In this document: positions 26,886 to 36,629 of the stretch, piece after piece
How positions within the stretch are numbered: position 1 is the first letter of the stretch
Layout: each line of letters starts with the position of its first letter
Assembly: GCF_000970045.1 (NCBI RefSeq)
Contig: NZ_CP009505.1
Coordinates: 3,310,808-3,374,807, forward strand
Origin: Methanosarcina sp. MTP4
GTDB taxonomy: Archaea > Halobacteriota > Methanosarcinia > Methanosarcinales > Methanosarcinaceae
Reading direction: 5' to 3'
Length of the DNA: 64,000 nucleotides
Notes under the pieces: model-generated
Databases searched by the model: none
What the model was told of the DNA's origin: nothing
What the model saw: only the letters and a program-made list of their open reading frames with translations
Position numbers and translations under genes: made by a program

Positions 26886-27368
26886 ATGACCTATTACATA
26901 GCAGACTCGGCAGTTTTCATAATGGGCAACTGCGACGTCGACAGTTCCCTCCTTATCACCGTCCCGTCGGTTGAAGACGAGTTGAAGAGCAGGGATGCCG
27001 TCCTACGCTTTGACCTGGCAAAGGAAGGAGGGCTTAGAGTTGAATGGCCCGAACCCGAAATGGTAAAAGCGGTCAGGGAAAAGGCAGAGCATACCAGGGA
27101 TTCGGAAGAACTTTCAAAAACCGATCTGGAAGTCCTTGCAAAAGCCCTGGAACACAAAGAAAAAGCGGTCCTTTTGACGGATGACTACGCCGTTCAAAAC
27201 GTTGCCGTGCAACTCGGAATTGAGGTAAAACCAATAGCTCAGAAAAAAATAAGGGACCTCATAATCTGGCAAAAGCAGTGTATAGGCTGCAAACAGACTT
27301 TTGAGAAAGGAGATGTCTGCCCGGTTTGCGGATCACCCCTCAAGAAGAAAAGAAAGACAAAGCTCTGA
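26886..27368 (+). CDS. nob1: Endoribonuclease Nob1 (PIN domain and zinc ribbon)
   Basis: Cuts the 3' end of pre-16S rRNA in the last step of small-subunit maturation. 160 residues from ATG 26886, four bases after GAGG. PIN domain: acidic Asp7 in YIADSAVF, Glu in VEDELKSRD, the pair SKTDLEVLA, and LTDDYAV. The C-terminal zinc ribbon has CIGC and CPVCGS with a Lys-rich end. Its partners Rio1 and the Dim2-like KH protein are in the same window next to the rRNA operon. Confidence 0.93.
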   Translation: MTYYIADSAVFIMGNCDVDSSLLITVPSVEDELKSRDAVLRFDLAKEGGLRVEWPEPEMVKAVREKAEHTRDSEELSKTDLEVLAKALEHKEKAVLLTDDYAVQNVAVQLGIEVKPIAQKKIRDLIIWQKQCIGCKQTFEKGDVCPVCGSPLKKKRKTKL

Positions 27369-27552
27369 TGAAAAGGGGAAGAAAAAGATATAACGCTTGG
27401 TAGTGTAATAATGCTTGTAGCTGAGTATTAAAATACCAGGATTACATTTTTCAGGCAGTATTTGCAAGACAAGCCGGAAATAAGCCGGAAGAAAGAGCTG
27501 AAAAATACTGCATACCAAAGCAAAAAAACAATATTCAGGTGGGAATGGAGGA

Positions 27553-28167
27553 ATGAAGAACATAGAAGATTTGATCCAGAAAGCTGTTGAACTTCAAAAC
27601 AACGGGCTTGTAAGCGGCCAGATTGCCGACGAACTCAATGTTTCCAGGGAAACAGTGACCTGGCTTTTGACCCGCTCGAAAAAAGAAGTTACAGCTCCCG
27701 CACCGAAGGACATTTCCGTAAACTGGAGCAGCATCGGGAAAAGTGCTACAAGGCTCCACTACATATCCCTTGCCCTCTGCGACATGGTGCTTGAGACCCT
27801 GGAAAAAACAAACACAGAAGTGGATGTGGTCGTAGGAGTTGCTGCAAGCGGTGTCCCCCTTGCAAGCATGATGGCAAACGAACTGGGAGCAGACTTTGCC
27901 CTCTACCATTCCCGTAAAGCACAGGACGTTGTCCAACCCGGTCATAAAGGGACCATCAGCCGCAACTTCGGAAGCGTTGCGGGCAAGAACTGCGTGATCG
28001 TTGATGATGTGATCACGACTGGCTCCACCACCATGGAAGTGGTAGAACACCTGCGGGAAATGGACGCAAAACCGAGAGTCGTAGTGGTCCTCGTAGATAA
28101 AAAAGGTTCGGATACCATAGCTAACGTACCCATACAGTCCCTGGTGAGGATTGTGAGGGTGGACTGA
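27553..28167 (+). CDS. HTH-phosphoribosyltransferase (PyrE-like, GfcR family)
   Basis: 204 residues. Residues 1-45 form a helix-turn-helix ([21 protein letters not shown]); the rest is a type I phosphoribosyltransferase with the PRPP-binding loop [14 protein letters not shown] (about 141-154) and [10 protein letters not shown]. This HTH-PRTase fusion is widespread in Euryarchaeota, where members called GfcR regulate central carbon metabolism in haloarchaea; some are annotated as orotate phosphoribosyltransferase-like. A regulator role is more likely than PyrE catalysis. A T-rich terminator follows. Confidence 0.9.
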   Translation: MKNIEDLIQKAVELQNNGLVSGQIADELNVSRETVTWLLTRSKKEVTAPAPKDISVNWSSIGKSATRLHYISLALCDMVLETLEKTNTEVDVVVGVAASGVPLASMMANELGADFALYHSRKAQDVVQPGHKGTISRNFGSVAGKNCVIVDDVITTGSTTMEVVEHLREMDAKPRVVVVLVDKKGSDTIANVPIQSLVRIVRVD

Positions 28168-28183
28168 AAGAAAAAACTAACTT

Positions 28184-28255
28184 TTACTTCTTTTTTTATT
28201 TTTTGCTTCTTTTTGGTTTCAATTCTTTTTGGTTTCAATTCTTTTTAGTCAAGGG
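28184..28255 (+). terminator. T-tract terminator after the PRTase gene
   Basis: Plus-strand runs cttttacttctttttttattttttgc, split over 28184-28212 and followed by two copies of ctttttggtttcaatt, come 17 bases after the stop codon. Confidence 0.6.
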
Positions 28256-28408
28256 CTTTGCCTGGATTTTTTACTTTACCACTCCAGCAGCTATTTTTAC
28301 CGTAGTAGGACATCCTCTGTGAAAAAGAAAACGAAAGGGGAAAAACAAAAAGGGGGAAAAAAGGAAAGCGGAAAAAGAAAAAAAGAAAAAGAAAAAAGAA
28401 GCCGTTTA

Positions 28409-30541
28409 TTAGTATTCGACTTCCGTGGATCCAATTTTTTCCGCAAGCCTTGAGAGGACCTCGGTTCTCATTCCTTCCACGAACTTGATGCTCCCCACGA
28501 CCAGGTGGCCGCCTCCGTTCACGCCGGCACCCTTGATTTCCTCACGAAGTTCCCGGACGATCTGCGGGATGTTCATGAGCACGCCCTTTGAACGGATAAC
28601 CGCAAAGTCCGGGCCAAAGCCCAGGGTTACCATGGGTTTTTCAGGGTTCTTTTTGCAGAGCACGTCATGCACTTCTCCCGAAGTCTTTCCCGGGGGGGGG
28701 AAGGTGAATTTATGGGCATAGTTTTCAACGTCAAGCACGTTCATGATGGCCCCATTTGCAAGCTTCTGGGACTTTATGTTGAAAAGGCAGGCGTCAAGCT
28801 GTTCCTGAATCATGTCATTTGCCTGCTCGCAGAGGAGAGAGACCAGCTGCCTGTGGGTCTTGTGGTCGCCCAGGTCAAGGATGTCGTCAATCACACCTTT
28901 ACCACTGCTGAATTTGAGCCAGAACTGCTCGTAATCCAGGGCAAGGGCCATGTCCTTCAGTTCCTTAAGGGTGTAGCGGTCCGAGGCAAGGGAAATATAC
29001 CTCCCGGCTTCCGGAGCCTCCGAACGGTCCCCAACCGCTGAAACTCCAGGCAGGTGTCGGATAGTCTCACTGATATCGGGGTTGATCATACGGGCTACTT
29101 CGGCACAGAGCATGCCTGCCGTAACCCCAAAATCGCCGCCCACGTGGGCAGGGTTTACGTGCCCTATAAGGTACTGGTCGACAATTTCGTCCGGATGGTG
29201 GTGGTCGATCACCAGGATGTCCATATCATAGACCCTAGCCTGCCTCATGGCAGGCACGTCCTCTTCAGTGGAGCCATTGTCCACAAGGATTACCAGCGGC
29301 ATTTTCTGCCCGTGCCTGGAGGCATCCTCGAGCGCATAAGAGATGTCCCGGGTAATATCGGGCAGCTCATAAAAAGGAGCCTTGGAAGGAGCCCGCTTGT
29401 AGGAATAATATTCGGCATCCGAACCCCCGATATCCGTAATAAGGGGCAGGATTGCCCTCTCAATGGCAATAGCCGAGGTAATCCCGTCAGCGTCGGCATG
29501 GTGCCTGAGGATGATGGGTTTTGAGTGGAGAATCGCTTTTTTGATTTCCCTGGCCACATGAAGCATCTTGGGCCTAAGCCTTTCCATTATTTCACTTTCG
29601 ATCAGGAAGGGGATATCAGCAGGAGCTGCCTTTTCCTCGATTACCCTTTCGACCCTGTCCCTGACGGCATTTTCCTTTTCCCCTGTCAGCCGCTTCATGC
29701 TCATAACTTCGATCTGGACCTGGTCATCCCGCAGGGTCACTTCCCCGGTGATGGACACAACCATTTCCATATCGATTTGCGGGTAAGCCCGTTTTCCGGC
29801 ACTCTCGAAAGCCGCGCAGGGAACGAAGCCCCCTTCATCACTGATCGTGAAGATAGTGGGTCCACTGGTCTGCTTTACCTGGATGATCTCTCCCTCAATC
29901 CGGACCAGCCTGCCCTTCATGCTGGGATCGATATTATCGGAGCTTTTGACAGGAAGCTCCTTTTCAAGCTCGATAGTTTCATACTTCTGGAGGGTTTTGG
30001 GGATCAGGTCCAGTTTTCCTCCGGCCTTGATGCTTTTTACGAGCACGATTACGGTTGCCCCGACTTTCGGAGGGACCTCTACATTGCTTGAGTGCATGAG
30101 CCCCCTTACGTGGGAGTTCAGATCCACGAAAACCCCGAAGGAAGCCGCACTGCTCACCTTTCCGTGGTAAAGATTCCCGGCTTCCACGTCCTTGAGGTCG
30201 CATGAGTCGTCCAGGGCATAGACGTGCTGGGATTTGGAGCAAGAAATACAGGTCTCGTCTTCAACTTCATCAGGCTTATAAATCGATGTCCCGCAGACCC
30301 TGCAGGCGTAGATCTTTCCCAGCCCCCGGCATGTTTCGCAGGGTTCCGTGTTCTCAATATTTCCTGTCCCCTTACATTTTTCACATTCTGCACCGTTTTT
30401 AAGTAAACTGTCAATATCGTTTTGCGAAATTTTCATTAAATCAACGGATTTAGCCTTGCCTTTCCCCTTACACTGGGGACAGACCTCGGTTGAAATTACT
30501 CTATAACCACGCCCGTGGCAATCTGGACATTCCTTACTCAT
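28409..30541 (-). CDS. DnaJ-zinc-finger, S1/OB and DHH phosphoesterase (RecJ-like) protein
   Basis: 710 residues from ATG 30541, nine bases after GGTG. Order of parts: two CxxCxGxG repeats as in the DnaJ zinc finger (CPDCHGRG, CPQCKGKG, CEKCKGTG, CETCRGLG, about 5-80), a CRVC/CISC pair, an S1 domain (AGNLYHGKVSSAASFGVFVDLN, about 120-190), an OB-fold (about 210-310), then DHH (HHADADG about 355, DHHHPDE about 450) and DHHA1 with GGGHLVVGS near the end. This is a euryarchaeal RecJ-like nuclease/phosphoesterase family; a single-strand nucleic acid substrate is inferred. Confidence 0.9.
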   Translation of the reverse strand: MSKECPDCHGRGYRVISTEVCPQCKGKGKAKSVDLMKISQNDIDSLLKNGAECEKCKGTGNIENTEPCETCRGLGKIYACRVCGTSIYKPDEVEDETCISCSKSQHVYALDDSCDLKDVEAGNLYHGKVSSAASFGVFVDLNSHVRGLMHSSNVEVPPKVGATVIVLVKSIKAGGKLDLIPKTLQKYETIELEKELPVKSSDNIDPSMKGRLVRIEGEIIQVKQTSGPTIFTISDEGGFVPCAAFESAGKRAYPQIDMEMVVSITGEVTLRDDQVQIEVMSMKRLTGEKENAVRDRVERVIEEKAAPADIPFLIESEIMERLRPKMLHVAREIKKAILHSKPIILRHHADADGITSAIAIERAILPLITDIGGSDAEYYSYKRAPSKAPFYELPDITRDISYALEDASRHGQKMPLVILVDNGSTEEDVPAMRQARVYDMDILVIDHHHPDEIVDQYLIGHVNPAHVGGDFGVTAGMLCAEVARMINPDISETIRHLPGVSAVGDRSEAPEAGRYISLASDRYTLKELKDMALALDYEQFWLKFSSGKGVIDDILDLGDHKTHRQLVSLLCEQANDMIQEQLDACLFNIKSQKLANGAIMNVLDVENYAHKFTFPPPGKTSGEVHDVLCKKNPEKPMVTLGFGPDFAVIRSKGVLMNIPQIVRELREEIKGAGVNGGGHLVVGSIKFVEGMRTEVLSRLAEKIGSTEVEY

Positions 30542-30964
30542 GAATATCAACACCGGGGTATATTTTGAACCTGCGTTTTCACGCACTCATTTTGCTCTTC
30601 AAAATCGTAATTCAAGTTCTAATCGCTTCCTAAAATCGCTTCCTGAGCGTGTACTCTCGCATCGCTGTCTGCGCTTAGATCACTTTATGCATTTATTAAT
30701 TTATTGTTTGTGGGGTAGATCTCAATCAAATAGGGTCTTTCAACTCCCCTCATGGTCCCAATAAAAAATTTCCAAAGAAACAAGGAGCCAGGAAGAGTCC
30801 TTATATGGATTTGCCTGTTTTAAGAGGATTAATCCATGATAAAAAACCTGTAAACCCGGAAATGCTCTTAGAGCAGGAATTTTCAGGCATAATTCCCCGG
30901 ATAGAGAATAATTATTTAATGATAAGCCCAATTTAAATATAATGAATAAGAGGGGCATATTATT
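30542..30964. other. Divergent promoter region: DHH gene and slipin operon
   Basis: 423 bases, no gene. A TATA-like run (tttaaatataatg, about 30932-30944) and the site GAGGGG serve the slipin gene. A partial direct repeat tcgcttcct lies near 30624 and 30639. Nothing else recognised. Confidence 0.5.
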
Positions 30965-31747
30965 ATGAACGGTTTTACCAGTCCATTATTAGTTCCTGTA
31001 TTAATAGTTGTATTATTAATACTCTCACAGGCAATAAAAATGGTAAATGAGTACGAGCGCGTCGTTATTTTCAGGTTAGGACGCCTCAGTGGCGTGAAGG
31101 GGCCGGGGATTTTCCTGATCATTCCCTTTATCGATAGGGCCGTAAAAATCGACCTGAGAGTTGTCACAATCGACGTTCCGAAACAGGCCGTGATTACAAA
31201 GGACAACGTGACAGTTGAAGTTGACGCAGTTGTCTATTACAAAGTCATGGAACCCGGAGCTGCCATCACCCAGGTCGAGAACTACATGTTCGCAACTTCC
31301 ACCCTCTCCCAGACCACCCTAAGGGACGTGCTGGGGCAGATGGAACTTGACCAGGTGCTCTCAGAGCGGGAAAACATCAATATGGAAATCCAGGAACTGC
31401 TCGACGCCTCCACTGACCCCTGGGGCATCAAGGTTACAGGAGTCACTATCAGAGACGTCGCCCTGCCCGAGAACATGAAAAGAGCAATCGCAAAGCAGGC
31501 GGAAGCCGAGAGAGAAAAGCGGGCCAGGATCATCCTTGCAGAAGGGGAATTCCAGGCAGCCCAGAAGATGAAAGATGCCGCTACCCTCTACCAGGGAGTA
31601 CCCGCGGCCATCAAGCTAAGGGAACTCCAGACTCTTGCCGAGATTGCCAAGGAAAAGAACCTCATAGTGGTAACGCAGTCCGGAACCGTGGAAACCGGAA
31701 ACATAGCCGCCCTTTCCCAGGCAATTTCCGGAAAGAAAATAGAATGA
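30965..31747 (+). CDS. Slipin (SPFH/stomatin family membrane protein)
   Basis: 260 residues: an N-terminal membrane segment (about 5-22), the SPFH domain opening with EYERVVIFRLGRLSGVKGPG, and a C-terminal coiled-coil with AEAEREKRARIILAEGEFQAAQKM. Slipins form membrane-bound oligomeric rings. It is followed after 43 bases by an NfeD-type serine protease gene, the standard archaeal pair in which the protease cleaves near the slipin C-terminus. Ribosome binding site GAGGGG upstream of ATG 30965. Confidence 0.95.
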   Translation: MNGFTSPLLVPVLIVVLLILSQAIKMVNEYERVVIFRLGRLSGVKGPGIFLIIPFIDRAVKIDLRVVTIDVPKQAVITKDNVTVEVDAVVYYKVMEPGAAITQVENYMFATSTLSQTTLRDVLGQMELDQVLSERENINMEIQELLDASTDPWGIKVTGVTIRDVALPENMKRAIAKQAEAEREKRARIILAEGEFQAAQKMKDAATLYQGVPAAIKLRELQTLAEIAKEKNLIVVTQSGTVETGNIAALSQAISGKKIE

Positions 31748-31790
31748 AGGGCAGAAGGACCGTGGTATAAACAAGAAAGGAACGATAAAC

Positions 31791-33095
31791 ATGAGTGTGG
31801 AAAGGGTTTCCCGTTTCCTCCCTGTTTTATTCCTGTGCTGCATCCTTGCGACAGCATTCGGCACCCCTGCAGGGGCTGGACCAGAGGAAAAGGTACTCGT
31901 ACTCGAAATTGCCGGAGCCATCACTCCGGCATCCGATAACGTCATAGTTGATGCAATCGAAAAGGCTGAAAACGAGGACTTTGAAGCCCTGGTGATCAGC
32001 CTGGACACGCCGGGTGGCGGCCTTGAAGAGACCCAGGTGTTTATAAAAGAGATGGAGAACACGAGCGTGCCGGTTATCGGCTACGTCCCCGAAAGTGGGA
32101 AAGCCTGGTCTGCAGGGACCCTGATCCTGATGGGAACCGATATCGCAGCCATGGCCCCGTTCACCGTCATTGGCTCCGCCCAGCCCGTGCAGATGTCTGC
32201 CGAAGGCACCGAGCCTGTGGAAGATGAGAAGATCATCAACGCCCTGGTTAAGTTCTCGGTTTCCACCGCAAAAAAGCACGGGAGAAACGAGACCTTTGCA
32301 GAAGAAGTCATTACCAAAAACAAAAACCTTGATGCTGAAGAAGCTCTGGCTTCGGGAGTGATCGAATACGTCTCTCCTTCAATACCCGACCTCCTTGACC
32401 AGGTAGATGGAGAGGAAGTAAAGGGAAAGACCCTGGAAACTGGAAATGCAAGGACCGAAACCTACGAACCTCCTTTACCCCTGGCATTTCTCAGGCTGAT
32501 CTCAAACCCGGTTATCTCATCCCTCCTCCTGACCATAGGGCTCTACGGGATAATTTTCGGGATATCGAATCCCGGTGCAGGAGCTGAAATTTTCGGGGTC
32601 ATCGCAATCGTGCTCGGACTGATAGGAACGGGCTTTGACGTCAACATCGGCGCCATTTTCCTCATTATCGTGGGAGTAGGACTCATGCTTCTGGAGATCC
32701 AGTCCCCGGGTTTCGGGGTCTTCGGGATTGCAGGCCTGGTAAGCCTTGTGATAGGGAGTATTTTCCTCGTACCCATGGGGGCTGAAAACATCTATACCCC
32801 TGAATTCCGGAGGACGCTAACCCTTACCATAGTCACCCCGACAATCGTTTTCGGGCTTTTCCTGGTCTTTGCGGTCTACAAAGTAGCCGAGTCCCGGAAG
32901 AAAAAACCAGTTATAGGAGCCATAATCGGAGACAGCGCAAGGACAATAGAAGCAATAAGCCCGGATAAGCCGGGTTTTATCCGCTACAGCGGGGAGTACT
33001 GGCAGGCCCGGTCCGAAGAAGAAATAGGGAAAGGAGAAAAGGTGGAAATTATCGGAAAAGAGCAGGAAATGCTTGTGGTGAAGCGTAAATCCTGA
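31791..33095 (+). CDS. NfeD-family membrane-bound serine protease (ClpP class)
   Basis: 434 residues. Signal peptide (about 1-28), then a ClpP/crotonase-like protease domain: SLDTPGGGLEETQ, catalytic Ser in SAGTLILMG (about residue 104) and Lys in STAKKHGR (about 163). Four to five transmembrane segments follow (about 230-370), and a soluble C-terminal NfeD OB-fold (SARTIEAISPDKPGFIRYSGEYWQARS, split across about 378-404). It is the long NfeD type that partners slipin. The PH1510-PH1511 pair of Pyrococcus is the best-known example. Confidence 0.93.
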   Translation: MSVERVSRFLPVLFLCCILATAFGTPAGAGPEEKVLVLEIAGAITPASDNVIVDAIEKAENEDFEALVISLDTPGGGLEETQVFIKEMENTSVPVIGYVPESGKAWSAGTLILMGTDIAAMAPFTVIGSAQPVQMSAEGTEPVEDEKIINALVKFSVSTAKKHGRNETFAEEVITKNKNLDAEEALASGVIEYVSPSIPDLLDQVDGEEVKGKTLETGNARTETYEPPLPLAFLRLISNPVISSLLLTIGLYGIIFGISNPGAGAEIFGVIAIVLGLIGTGFDVNIGAIFLIIVGVGLMLLEIQSPGFGVFGIAGLVSLVIGSIFLVPMGAENIYTPEFRRTLTLTIVTPTIVFGLFLVFAVYKVAESRKKKPVIGAIIGDSARTIEAISPDKPGFIRYSGEYWQARSEEEIGKGEKVEIIGKEQEMLVVKRKS

Positions 33096-33159
33096 TTTTA
33101 TTATAAGTATTATTATCAGGATTTACTCTTTTTACACATTATTTCTTTTTCAAGACTTT

Positions 33160-33208
33160 ATCCTTATAATTTATCCTTATAATTTATCCTTATAATTTAT
33201 CCTTATAA
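33160..33208. repeat. 15-bp tandem repeat
   Basis: The unit ttatccttataattt occurs three times with a partial fourth between convergent genes. The AT-rich unit could act in transcript ends from both sides. Confidence 0.8.
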
Positions 33209-33222
33209 AAAACATTCTCGTC

Positions 33223-34557
33223 TTAGTTTTTCTTTTCTTTCCTTATTTTCTCCAGAACCTTCTGCTTTTTCTCAATGGCTTCGGCTGCGGACCTGTCGAT
33301 TGCCGCCCTCATCTCCTCAAAGCCCCTGGGATTTTCTTCCCCGTGGACTTTTTTAACCGGGGTGTAGGCGGATTCCCTGAAGCGCGGGGCAAAGTCCCTG
33401 CGTTCCCCATCAATAATTACTTCGGCTCCGGTACCTTCTTCCACATGGCCTATGATGTCGATCGCAACGCCTGCGGCCCGGACAGTCTCGAGGATTTGGT
33501 CTGCGTATTCCGGGGGAGCGATGACCAGCAGGGCATCCAGGGACACACCGAGGTAGTCGATTTTCAGGGTTTCGAGCATGGAGAGGACCTTAGGGTTCAC
33601 AAGGGCCCGCATTTTTGATTCTTCGAAAACCAGTTTTACTCCTGCGGTTTTTGAGATTTCCCGGGCATCCCCACGGATCCCACCATTGGTTACGTCGGTC
33701 ATGGAATGGACATTTACATGGAGCCCGGACTCAAGAACGGCTTCGCAGGCTTCCAGGAAACGGATGTTGATGGTTTCGTCCACAACATCGTGCATGCCGT
33801 AGTAAAGCGCAGTTGTGGAAATCGTTCCGCCACCTGCCCCTTCGGTCATTAGGACCAGGTCACCCACTTCGGTCTGGTTCCGCGATGTCAGGGAAGAAGT
33901 CACACCAACTGCCCCAACGCCTCCGGTCATGCGGTCCCCTATGACCATGTCCCCGCCAATCCTGAGAGTGCTTCCCGTGATCAGGGGAATTCCGGTAAGT
34001 TCCGAAACCGTAGTAATCCCTGCGATATGGTCGAAGATCTTTGCAACGTCCCCGTCGTCTGCGACATGGATATCGGAGAGCATCGCAAGGGGGCGAGACC
34101 CCATGGAATAAATGTCCCGGAGGGCAGCCCTGGCTACGTGGAAACCGGAAAGGAAGGGAAAGTCGCTTAAGCGGGAATGGATACCGTCGATGGTCAACAC
34201 CAAATATTCATTGCCTATCCGTACAACCCCGGAATCATCAAGCTGGGAACTGTCCACCACAGCCCCTGTTTGGCCTATGACCTCCCCGAGCTTGGAGTGC
34301 ACGTAGAAGTCTCCGGTCCCCCTGGAACCTACCCCGAATTCACCCATGGAAACCCCCGAGACAGTGGAGCTCAAGACCTCACCCTTCACGTTTAGAGTCG
34401 CCCTAGCTTCGGAAATCACCGCCGACGCAATCTCCCGGGCGCCTTCCGGGCTTAGCTTCTTTATCTCGAGAATTCTTTCAGCAAGCTGTGCCTTAAGCCC
34501 GTTTTCATTTTCAGGATCCTGCCTGAGTGACCGTTTTGCGTAGCCTTCTATGTCCAT
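33223..34557 (-). CDS. AIR synthase-related protein (PurM/HypE/SelD-like)
   Basis: 444 residues. The ATP-grasping AIRS N-terminal domain (TIDGIHSRLSDFPFLSGFHVA, about 122-142, then GSRPLAMLSDIHVADDGD) and the C-terminal AIRS_C domain (MTDVTNGGIRGDAREIS, about 288-304) are clear. Not PurM itself, since the N-terminal 100 residues and the charged C-terminal tail differ. Such proteins occur in methanogens with unknown substrates; the fold implies ATP-dependent activation of a carbonyl or selenium-like group. ATG 34557 start. Single gene, convergent with nfeD. Confidence 0.88.
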   Translation of the reverse strand: MDIEGYAKRSLRQDPENENGLKAQLAERILEIKKLSPEGAREIASAVISEARATLNVKGEVLSSTVSGVSMGEFGVGSRGTGDFYVHSKLGEVIGQTGAVVDSSQLDDSGVVRIGNEYLVLTIDGIHSRLSDFPFLSGFHVARAALRDIYSMGSRPLAMLSDIHVADDGDVAKIFDHIAGITTVSELTGIPLITGSTLRIGGDMVIGDRMTGGVGAVGVTSSLTSRNQTEVGDLVLMTEGAGGGTISTTALYYGMHDVVDETINIRFLEACEAVLESGLHVNVHSMTDVTNGGIRGDAREISKTAGVKLVFEESKMRALVNPKVLSMLETLKIDYLGVSLDALLVIAPPEYADQILETVRAAGVAIDIIGHVEEGTGAEVIIDGERRDFAPRFRESAYTPVKKVHGEENPRGFEEMRAAIDRSAAEAIEKKQKVLEKIRKEKKN

Positions 34558-34667
34558 AATATCATCTTCTTGTGAAATTAACTATAAATATTCAAGATTC
34601 CTTACCATTCAAGCACTGGAAAAAATAAAAGTAGAAGTAAAAAGTAAATCAGGGACTGAAACAGCCT

Positions 34668-35276
34668 TCAACACATACTGACAAAGTTTTTCAGTATATG
34701 CAGTCCAACATCTCCACTTTTTTCAGGATGGAACTGCGTCCCCATGACGTTGCCCTCCGAGTTTACGACCGAAGCTGCAAATTCCAGCCCGTACTCACAT
34801 GCCGCAAGGGTATGCTCCGGGTCAGTGTCCACGTAATAGGAGTGGACGAAATACACGAAAGCCCTGTCGGAGATTCCCTTGAAAAGGGGGTGGTCCTGTG
34901 TGATCTTTATATTGTTCCAGCCAATATGGGGCACTTTAAGCTCGGATTTCGGAAAGCGAATGACCTTCCCGGGGACCAGGGCGAGCCCATCGGTCAGCTG
35001 CCCTTCCTCGGATGTGCTCATAAGAAGCTGCTGTCCGAGGCAGATCCCTAGCATCGGTTTCCCGGATTTTGCATACTCGTAAACGATCTCTTTGAGGGGA
35101 AGCAGGCACCTCATGGCGTCCACAAAAGCGCCAACACCCGGAAGAATCACTCCGTCAGCGGCAAGAATCTCTTCAGGTTCCCCCGAGATTACGGGATTCG
35201 CTCCTGCGTGTTCGAGCCCCTTTTGAACACTCCGGAGATTTCCGATCCCATAATCGAGAATCACGATTCTCTTCAT
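34668..35276 (-). CDS. hisH: Imidazole glycerol phosphate synthase, glutaminase subunit
   Basis: Supplies ammonia to HisF for histidine and AICAR synthesis. 202 residues, class I amidotransferase: oxyanion motif PGVGAF (about 48-53), nucleophile Cys in GICLGQQLL (about 79) and the His/Glu pair in GTQFHPEKS (about 180-185). The start is ATG 35276. hisI and hisS are elsewhere in the window, showing that his genes are scattered as in other Methanosarcina. Confidence 0.97.
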   Translation of the reverse strand: MKRIVILDYGIGNLRSVQKGLEHAGANPVISGEPEEILAADGVILPGVGAFVDAMRCLLPLKEIVYEYAKSGKPMLGICLGQQLLMSTSEEGQLTDGLALVPGKVIRFPKSELKVPHIGWNNIKITQDHPLFKGISDRAFVYFVHSYYVDTDPEHTLAACEYGLEFAASVVNSEGNVMGTQFHPEKSGDVGLHILKNFVSMC

Positions 35277-35425
35277 AGCTCTAACAAATAAAGTTAAAAT
35301 AGATTAAGTTTACGAGCAAATATATAAAGATTGAAAAAAATTTAAGAAAAAAGGCAGTTGGAAAAAAGCAACCAGCTTAAAAGGGATCTTTTTCGGTTGT
35401 GGAGAATTTTATTTTGCTGCAAGTT

Positions 35426-35716
35426 TCAGTAAGATTCGTTCTTTACTGCTCTATTCCTTACTGCTCTGTTCCTTACTGCTCTGCTTTTTACTGCCCTACT
35501 CGTTACTGCCCTGCTCTTTAACGTTTTGTTTTCTGCGGTCTTTTCAAAAGTCACCCTGGACTTACCGCAGCGTACACATTCATAGCGTTTCTCAACCACT
35601 TTTGGCAAATAGGAAAGTGCACCGCTTTTTCGTTTCCATTTATGCAATCCCAAAAAACACAAAAAACTATGCGGACCCGTTTTTTCTGATGAGACTTCAG
35701 AGCCACTATCGTTCAA
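35426..35716 (-). CDS. Small zinc-ribbon-like protein with basic repeat tail
   Basis: About 96 residues from TTG 35716. The N-terminal half has HSFLCFLGLHKW and, after about 28 residues, YECVRCGKSR, which looks like half of a zinc ribbon; similar small proteins beginning with CxxGxHxW and ending CxxCG occur in many prokaryotes. The C-terminal 30 residues are five-residue repeats (SRAVK/RNRAV) encoded by a 15-bp tandem repeat (about 35436-35510) and strongly basic. The start and the reality of the tail are less certain. Function unknown; nucleic-acid contact would suit the charge. Confidence 0.6.
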   Translation of the reverse strand: MNDSGSEVSSEKTGPHSFLCFLGLHKWKRKSGALSYLPKVVEKRYECVRCGKSRVTFEKTAENKTLKSRAVTSRAVKSRAVRNRAVRNRAVKNESY

Positions 35717-35952
35717 AAAGCCGTTTCTCCTCGTGCATATTTGATATGATTAATCATGAAGTATTCAATTTCAGTATGGTCAGGAAGATATATAAGTGTA
35801 TAGTTATGATCTGAAATATTCAGAAACATTGATTATTAAAAAATAAGCCGGTCTAAAAATCAAATAATTTTATATACAGTGATCGAGTACTGATAAAATG
35901 TAAAATAATTTACATTCGATAATCTGGAAAATATCAAAGAGTGGGGGAACTC

Positions 35953-36444
35953 ATGAGACGAATCCGGTTTTTAAGAAATGACGAAAGAGCTATGGAACTC
36001 CCGATCAATATTGTGGTGATGCTGGTCGTGGGGATGGTTGCCCTTGCCACACTTATTTCAATAATACCGACTCCGACAAAAGAGATGTCGGTTTTTATTG
36101 AAGGAGCAGCCCTGGGAGAAGAAGACCTTCAGGCAGGAAATTCGATAATAGTAAGCGCAGACGTTGCAGAAACTCCTTTCGGCGTAACGGTAAAGATCAA
36201 GGCGACAGACCAGGACGGTAACCCAGTGAGAGACGCAAATGTGGTGCTGACAGGCCTCGGAGGTGCGGCATCGAATAACACGGACATCAACGGAGTCACG
36301 GTCCTGACAACGCCGGAGGGGGCAATGCCCAGGCTTGACCCGAACCAGAATGAGGGGACTATGGACCTGAAGATCCTGGCAGACGGCTTTTACGACTACG
36401 AGAAACAGGACGCCATTATGATCATAAAGACCCGGGTGACCTGA
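35953..36444 (+). CDS. Type IV pilin-like protein with Ig-like domain
   Basis: 163 residues from ATG 35953, after GGGGGA. The N-terminus MRRIRFLRNDERAMELPINIVVMLVVG is a class III prepilin signal: basic leader, then NDERAME and a hydrophobic helix (about 20-40). The rest is an exported beta-rich domain with IKATDQDGNPVRDANVVLTG and TDINGVTVLTTPEG, the pattern of an Ig-like or carboxypeptidase-regulatory-like fold. A second gene of the same design follows 185 bases later. Likely subunits of an adhesive pilus or pseudopilus. A TATA-like run (tttatatac) lies about 80 bases before the start. Confidence 0.83.
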   Translation: MRRIRFLRNDERAMELPINIVVMLVVGMVALATLISIIPTPTKEMSVFIEGAALGEEDLQAGNSIIVSADVAETPFGVTVKIKATDQDGNPVRDANVVLTGLGGAASNNTDINGVTVLTTPEGAMPRLDPNQNEGTMDLKILADGFYDYEKQDAIMIIKTRVT

Positions 36445-36629
36445 AAAGAAGAAAGCTGAGAAAGTATGAAAAATTACTGAAAGAGAAAAAAATCTCTTCG
36501 AAAAATCTCTTCGAAAAAAAATCATTTAAAAACAGAAGAAATTACTGAAAAAGGAATTACTGAAAAAAAGTAAATGAGCGGAAAGGGAAAAGGAGTGAAA
36601 ACTACCGATATTCGGTTAGGAGGTCGCAT

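Noticed and set aside
28229-28453. 74-residue Lys-rich frame
   Set aside because: It runs over the terminator and a purine-rich stretch into the opposite gene.
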